This document shows positions 59,201 to 64,000 of a DNA stretch of 64,000 nt, piece after piece. Both the position numbers and the translations under genes were made by a program. Positions within the stretch are counted from its first letter, which is position 1, and each line of letters starts with the position of its first letter. The DNA comes from Galerina marginata (Eukaryota > Basidiomycota > Agaricomycetes > Agaricales > Galerinaceae): positions 1,240,001 to 1,304,000 of the forward strand of contig JAECYW010000015.1 of NCBI GenBank assembly GCA_023014335.1, written 5' to 3'. Below the pieces are notes generated by a model. The model saw only the letters and a program-made list of their open reading frames with translations, made no database searches and had not been told where the DNA came from.

Positions 59201-59780
59201 GTAGATTTTGAAGATGTCGCAGCCTTTTTCTTCCCGCCAGGTACAGCCTTCTGTTTACCAGTACCCGTGGCGGATGGTGCGATCTTCTTTGTCATGTTAG
59301 ATGTATATTAGAATAAAAGTTAATGGCAGCTTACCTTTTTTCCTGGGACGTCGTCGTTGTTCTCTAGAATGTGTCGCGCACTGGAGGGAAGGGTGTTTTG
59401 GGGGCGGCGGTCATCCTCATCTTCGACATCCTCAACAGAGGCCTGACGGCTTGCCTAAATCAACGAGATAAGAAGTTGAATACCTCTGAAGATATGAAAT
59501 CGTACCTGAGAAGATCCTGTGGCTGTTGCCGCAACTACCTTTCCTTTCCCAGAAGCAGCCGGATTGGATGCAGGTGCCTTTGGGGCGGAGTCGCCAGGAC
59601 CCTTGGCACACAAAGTGTAAGTCAAGAGACGAAAAAAAAGAGAGTCTGGCGTACCGCCACATTTTGAGCCTCACGCTCCAGACGCGCCTTCTTGTTCAAG
59701 ACAAGGGGGTCAGCATTTGTCAGAGCGCGTGCCGATGCAGTGCGCTTGCGAGCTTGACTGGATGTGTTGGAAGAAGACAT
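56206..59780 (-). CDS. hAT-B transposase, apparently intact, many exons
   Basis: It starts MSSSNTSSQARKRTASAR at 59780 and ends ...Asp-Trp-Asp-Ala-Leu-Asp-stop at 56206-56208. It is split by about a dozen short introns placed by comparison with the hAT-A gene. Order: a basic, disordered N terminus; an acidic stretch; a BED-type finger (KCAAKSCKN, LRRHAKICW; about 58780-58670); the RNase-H core with Asp in TDAWTSPNH (about 58190-58160) and Asp in TCDNASNND (about 57935-57900); and Glu in SVDVERVFSQGR plus the dimerisation region (about 56430-56330). Every exon compared stays open with intact GT-AG sites. The protein is clearly diverged from that of hAT-A (perhaps 80-85 percent identical by eye), so the two elements are different subfamilies. 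Confidence 0.85.
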
Positions 59781-60388
59781 TGATAGAGTTCAAGGTTGAG
59801 CGATGAAGTTTGAGCTGGGTAGTTCGTGTTGGTGAGGGAGAAAGTTCGACGAAGTTTGTTCTTTTAAAGAACCCCATCATTGTAAATTTCATGATCGAGG
59901 GTCAAAGTAATTGACGATCAAGGGTTTTCGAGCTTCGGAAGTTTGGAGGGCTGATAGGTGTTGCGGTTTCGAGGGTCAAGTGAGTTTGGGTCACGATGAT
60001 CGGTAGAACAAAACTCACAATTACGAGCTTATGAATTGCACTGATCAAAGCAAAGCCGGTTTTGCAGTTTCAAGGGTGAACAATATGGCGCCAAGGCATA
60101 AAGTTTAGGAGGTCAAAGTAGATTTCATTCAAGGGTTAACTTGGCAGCGCGTTGGCTCAAGTTTAGGAGGTTGAAGGAGCGCGGTTCAAGAATCAAGAAT
60201 ATTGTTTACGCGTTGACCACGTGAGCCGATCAAAAGGCATGACAGGCTCTTCAAACATCCGAGTTGAAGGTGGTTGAAGGTTGAAATTTGGTCAGGCAGT
60301 GCATAGGATCGACGTTAGGAGGTCCAAGATAAGAAAAAAGGGTGAATTCATTCAATTGAAGACCAACAAAGGGTTACAATGTTGAATG

Positions 60389-60442
60389 TCTGGTCGTGTA
60401 AGGAGGCCCGTTTTTGAAAACGGGCCTCCTTACACGACCAGA
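60389..60442. repeat. Perfect subterminal hairpin of hAT-B
   Basis: The arms pair without mismatch over about 26 bp around a two-base centre. It is about 180 bp from the element's 5' end, as in hAT-A. Confidence 0.85.
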
Positions 60443-60622
60443 TATGTCACATGATTTTTTTCCCATCCCTACCCACAAGTCAACGGGTATGGGCACGGGT
60501 AATCCAAAACCCTCGCTACGGGTACGGGTACTGCGAGGGTTTCAATAGTCCAACCCGTACCCGTACCCGCATGCACCCTTACCCGCAACCCGCACGGGTT
60601 TCCAAACCCGTGACAATCCCTA

Positions 60623-60630
60623 TGCGCGAC
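60623..60630 (+). repeat. Right target-site duplication TGCGCGAC of hAT-B
   Basis: Second copy of 55387-55394. The hAT-A exon resumes directly after it with acattctgg. Confidence 0.92.
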
Positions 60631-63600
60631 ACATTCTGGAGCGCAACGATGATGACCCAGGCAGCAAGGTAAGCCGCAATTTCATCTTATTAGCCCTTAT
60701 TCTAATATATGTTTCACCTGTTGTAGAGTACAGCTGGATCTGTACCCAAGAAGGCTACATCGTCTGGCATGCGGACTGGTAAACAGAAAGCTGTACCACG
60801 CCGCAAGGGTACTAAAGCTGTATGTCCAGTCGGTTCAAAATGCATTTGCTTATCTGACAAACCTACCTCCCAGCCTCTTCCCACCCGCTCCCGCCAATCC
60901 ACCATTGTAATTGACGATGAGGATGATGAGGATGACCAACCTCGCCGTCGTACTCTCGTTAAACAGAAGTCTCGTCTTGTGAACTCTGGTGACGATGATG
61001 AGATACCGGATTTGGCTGAGAATAGTGAATCGGAGGATGAGGGCGACGACAAGGATGATGAGGCCGAGGACGAAGTCGAAGGTGGTGAAGAACCAGAGGA
61101 ATCTGCAGAGGCAGAACTAAGTGAGTCATCACCGATCTTCAAATAACATGTTACTGATACCTTCAATAGAACGGCTTTCGAAGGATTGGACCTCACCTAT
61201 CTACGTATTTTTCAAGCCTAATCCCACTATCGAGTACATCCAAGATCGGCGCGTCCATGTCTTTAAGTGTGCTGCCAAGACATGCAAGAATTCTACTCGC
61301 TATGTCCGTCGCTATCTTGATACTGGTGACGCCAAGTCAACTAGCAACCTTCGGAGGCACGCCAAGATTTGCTGGGGTACAGAGACCGTCGCTGCTGCAA
61401 GTGCTACCAAGGATGTCAAAGCAGCTCGAGAAGCTCTATCCGGGATGAAAGACGGTTCAATTACAGCTGCATTTGAGAGGGTTTCTAAGGGGAAGGTGAC
61501 CTACAGTCATCGACCACACACGAAAACGGAAACACGGTAAGCTTTCAAATCATTCTTGAATTCATGATTTCATCATGCTGAGACTTCTTTCTTGACAGAG
61601 CTGAGATCGTCCGTTGGGTTGCTGAGAGTAAGCGACCCTTCCAGATTGTCAATGACCGTGGGTTTCGGTCATTGATGAAGACTGGACATCCCGATTATCA
61701 TATACCGTCCACTGAAACCGTCTCGCGTGACGTTAAACAAGTTTTTGTTCGGGTTCGCCAACGTATTGCAAAAATGCTACAGGTGCAAATAACTCTTTAC
61801 GTTGGAGTACCCTATTTGACATGGACATACTATCAGGAATACGACGGTGCCCTCAACTTCGCGACTGACGCATGGACCTCTCCGAACCATAAGGCCTACG
61901 TGGCTATCACTGTCCACTTTGAACACGAGGGCAAACCGATCTCTATGCTCTTGGATCTTGTCGAAGTTGCGAAGTCGCATTCTGGTATAAATTTAGCCAG
62001 TGCGTTTGCGAATGTCCTTAACGAATTTGGTATCAGTGATAAGGTGTGATTTATACTTCAAAAAAGTGTTAGAGACTTACTCCCGTTGCAGATTCTCAGT
62101 ATCACCTCCGACAATGCCTCCAATAACGACACAATGATTGAAGAGCTTGCCAACCTCCTCGAGACTTTTCCAGGTGCAGCAAATCAAACACGATGCTTTC
62201 TCCACATCGTCAACCTCGTTGCCAAAAGTGTCCTTCGTCAGTTCGAGCCCCCAAAGAAGACCAAGACAGACGACTTGCTTGCCGTAGGCGCACATGAGCT
62301 TGACATCTTGGGGGCTGAGGTTGAAATGGATGAACTCGAGGATATGCCCAAGTTAGAAGATGTCGAGTCGGACGAGATCCAAGATGATGATCTGGAGGAA
62401 GTTCCAGATGAGCGATCAGATATGTCGGCAGAGGAAATTGAAGCATTAGAGAAAGCAGTCAAGCCTGTTAGGTTGCTTCTGGGAAAGGCAAGTCATTAAA
62501 ACTTTGACTTACTTGATAACTGACTCGATTTCAGCTTCGCAAAATCGCATTAACCATCAAGAACTCTACGACCCTCATTCTACCACAATGGTATTCCACC
62601 CTCGATGATCTCAAGCTTGATCGCCGTATGATGCCACGAGATGTTTCGACCCGATGGAATTCAACCTATGACATGCTCGAGTTTTCAATCAAGTATCGCG
62701 CTGCCATTGACGAAATCACTGAAAACCGGGGTATGAAGATGCGTGAACTGGAGCTTGATGCCTCTGAATGGGTCGTAGCAGGACAGCTGTGTGAGACATT
62801 GAAGGCATTTGCATTCTTTTTCTACGTTTTTTCGAGGCCTTATCTCTTCATTTAGATTTTTAAGCATGCTACTCTGTTCTTTTCGAGAGACACACCAAAC
62901 ATTGGCGCTGTCATTCCGGCAATGGATCGCATTGACGAACATCTGGCCACGTCAGCGGGAAATTTGCAGTACTCTTCTGCTATCCGCTCTGCGCTGGCTA
63001 TAGGCAAACAGACGCTCAATCGGTATTACAACAAGACGGATCACACGGAGATTTATCGGATTGCAATGAGTGAGTTGTTGTGCTTTCTATCTTCTTCGTA
63101 TATTAATTGCCTCTTGGCGACAGTTCTGCATCCTCGACACAAGCTCAAGTACTTCAAGACTGCGGGCTTGGAGGATGATTGGATTGAAACTGCCCAATCC
63201 ATTGTTCGTGAGGAGTTTGATCGAACCTATGCATTCATGGATCTCGATATACAGACAGAGATGTCCACAGTATGTCTTCACTTGCATATCGTTTCAATAT
63301 TTCTTCTGAGACAGTATAGGTAACCCCTGCTTCGGATTCGGAGAATATTTTCGATAACTTGCCTGCTCTCAATGCTCCTGCTCCAACTGAACTGCGTGAC
63401 GAGCTTGAGCGCTATTTGAGCACGGATCCCGAGCACGTTACAGATCCAATTAGATGGTGGCATGAGAGAAGGACGACATACCCGCGCCTTCACCGTATGG
63501 CTATGGATTATTTGACAATTCCAGGTATGTGACTGTACTCGTTATCAACAACTTACTAAAAGTCCCCCAGCTACTTCTGTCGATGTAGAACGTGTATTTA

Positions 63601-64000
63601 GCCAAGGCAGGCTTCTCTTATCACACGTCCGCAGCCGACTATCTGTGCAGTCAAACCGTGCACTGATGTGCCTCGGTGGATGGAGCCTTCGAGGTTATGT
63701 CAAGGATTCGGATATCCTTGCGGTGACGGCAATGCCTGCGGTTCCACAAAACGAGGCAGAGCCGCCACTTGCCAGTGATTGGGATGCCCTTGATTAATTG
63801 ATTAATAGTAGTCAGTTGTTTCTACATCCGTCAGATACCAAAATGGTATTTCCCTTTTCTTGTTAATTGGAATGACGCAAATTTCGATCATATTGTGAGA
63901 CTTGATCAATTATGAGCGAACAAAATAGGTACTTTGACTGTCTCTTGCCTTTGAACCATGGCAAGTCGTAACTTTGCAATGGTGAGTTGTCCTTTCGTAG

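Larger units (their letters stand above)
55395..60622 (-). mobile_element. hAT-B transposon, complete, inserted in hAT-A
   Basis: The 5228-bp element has ends TAGGGATTGTCACGGGT in inverted orientation and an 8-bp duplication TGCGCGAC, as in the hAT superfamily. Its single transposase gene runs on the minus strand (start 59780, stop 56206). Subterminal CGGGTA-rich arrays occur at both ends and a perfect hairpin at 60389-60442. It appears full length and its gene shows no break that I can see, so it may be an autonomous copy. Confidence 0.92.
55010..63797 (+). pseudogene. hAT-A transposase, split by hAT-B
   Basis: First exons (55010-55135, about 55190-55261, and from about 55314) encode a basic N terminus. 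The third is cut at 55394 by hAT-B and resumes at 60631; removing hAT-B and one duplication joins Ser-Ala-Arg-His-Ile-Leu-Glu in frame. Next come an acidic stretch, a BED-type zinc finger (KCAAKTCKN, then LRRHAKICW, about 61265-61375) and the catalytic domain, with Asp in ATDAWTS (about 61863), Asp in TSDNASNND (about 62105) and Glu in SVDVERVFSQGR (about 63578). The hAT dimerisation region ends SRLSVQSNRALMCLGGWSL. Such enzymes cut and paste DNA as dimers. The intron starting at 62805 has a GC donor (gcattt) where hAT-B has GT, so splicing may fail there too. The TAA stop is at 63795-63797. Confidence 0.85.
43771..64000 (+). mobile_element. Helitron, disrupted by nested transposons (left end uncertain, right end beyond window)
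   Basis: A Rep/helicase gene of Helitron type runs along the plus strand from about 43.77 kb. It is interrupted by a 6.0-kb DDE transposon (46429-52426) and then by hAT-A at 54184. The rest of the helicase and the 3' hairpin/CTRR end must lie beyond the window. The start given is the first likely coding ATG, not the element's end. Confidence 0.8.
54184..64000 (+). mobile_element. hAT-A transposon (right end beyond window), interrupted by hAT-B
   Basis: The left end TAGGGATTGTCACGGGT is nearly the same as the ends of hAT-B. About 100 bp of CGGGTA-type repeats and a long hairpin follow. The transposase gene runs on the plus strand from 55010 to 63797, with hAT-B inserted at 55394/60623. The 3' end of the element is not reached. 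It disrupts the Helitron helicase. Confidence 0.85.

Overview
The window looks like an accessory, transposon-rich stretch of a filamentous basidiomycete genome, most likely an agaric (Agaricomycetes). The reasons are: genes split by many short (about 45-75 bp) GT-AG introns with a few GC-AG ones; F-box protein expansions; seven-helix and single-helix membrane protein families; an unspecific peroxygenase; a Helitron; and large hAT elements. No rRNA, tRNA or CRISPR array was recognised.

Layout. 0-4 kb: no convincing gene, one degenerate tandem repeat. 4.1-5.3 kb: a seven-helix membrane protein (-). 7.5-11.4 kb: two tandem F-box paralogs (+), duplicated with their flanks. 12.1-12.8 kb: a small C2-like gene (+). 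13-16.7 kb: decayed repeats, including a relic of the 5' end of the gene at 37.3 kb. 16.7-31.6 kb: a direct tandem duplication of a 7-8 kb unit. Each copy carries a divergent pair, a seven-helix membrane protein (-) and a single-pass membrane protein with a cysteine-containing ectodomain (+), followed by about 3.5 kb of conserved, mostly unassigned DNA. 31.9-33.4 kb: an apparently intact heme-thiolate peroxygenase gene. 33.8-35.0 kb: another F-box protein. 36.2-37.0 kb: an unknown protein (-). 37.3-41.8 kb: a secreted, Lys-rich protein with a C-terminal RNase T1/N1-like domain, cut by a young LTR element that encodes only Gag and has identical 563-bp LTRs.

43.7 kb to the window end is one nested transposon stack. 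A Helitron (Rep HUH plus PIF1-type helicase) contains two insertions. The first is a 6.0-kb DDE transposon (46429-52426, 8-bp target duplication) whose transposase carries C2H2 and PHD fingers and looks P-element/THAP9-like. The second is a large hAT element, hAT-A (54184 to beyond the window). hAT-A is itself interrupted by a related hAT, hAT-B (55395-60622, 8-bp target duplication). For the LTR element, the 6.0-kb transposon and hAT-B, removing the insertion and one target copy in silico restores an open reading frame across the junction. This is strong internal evidence for the boundaries.

The host genes do not form one pathway. Recurrent themes are membrane receptor-like genes duplicated with a putative surface partner, secreted enzymes (peroxygenase, RNase), and expansion by tandem duplication. 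The best candidates for undescribed biology are the zinc-finger/PHD-bearing DDE transposon, the co-duplicated divergent membrane gene pair, the Gag-only LTR element with repeated polypurine-tract-like motifs, and the disrupted Lys-rich RNase gene.
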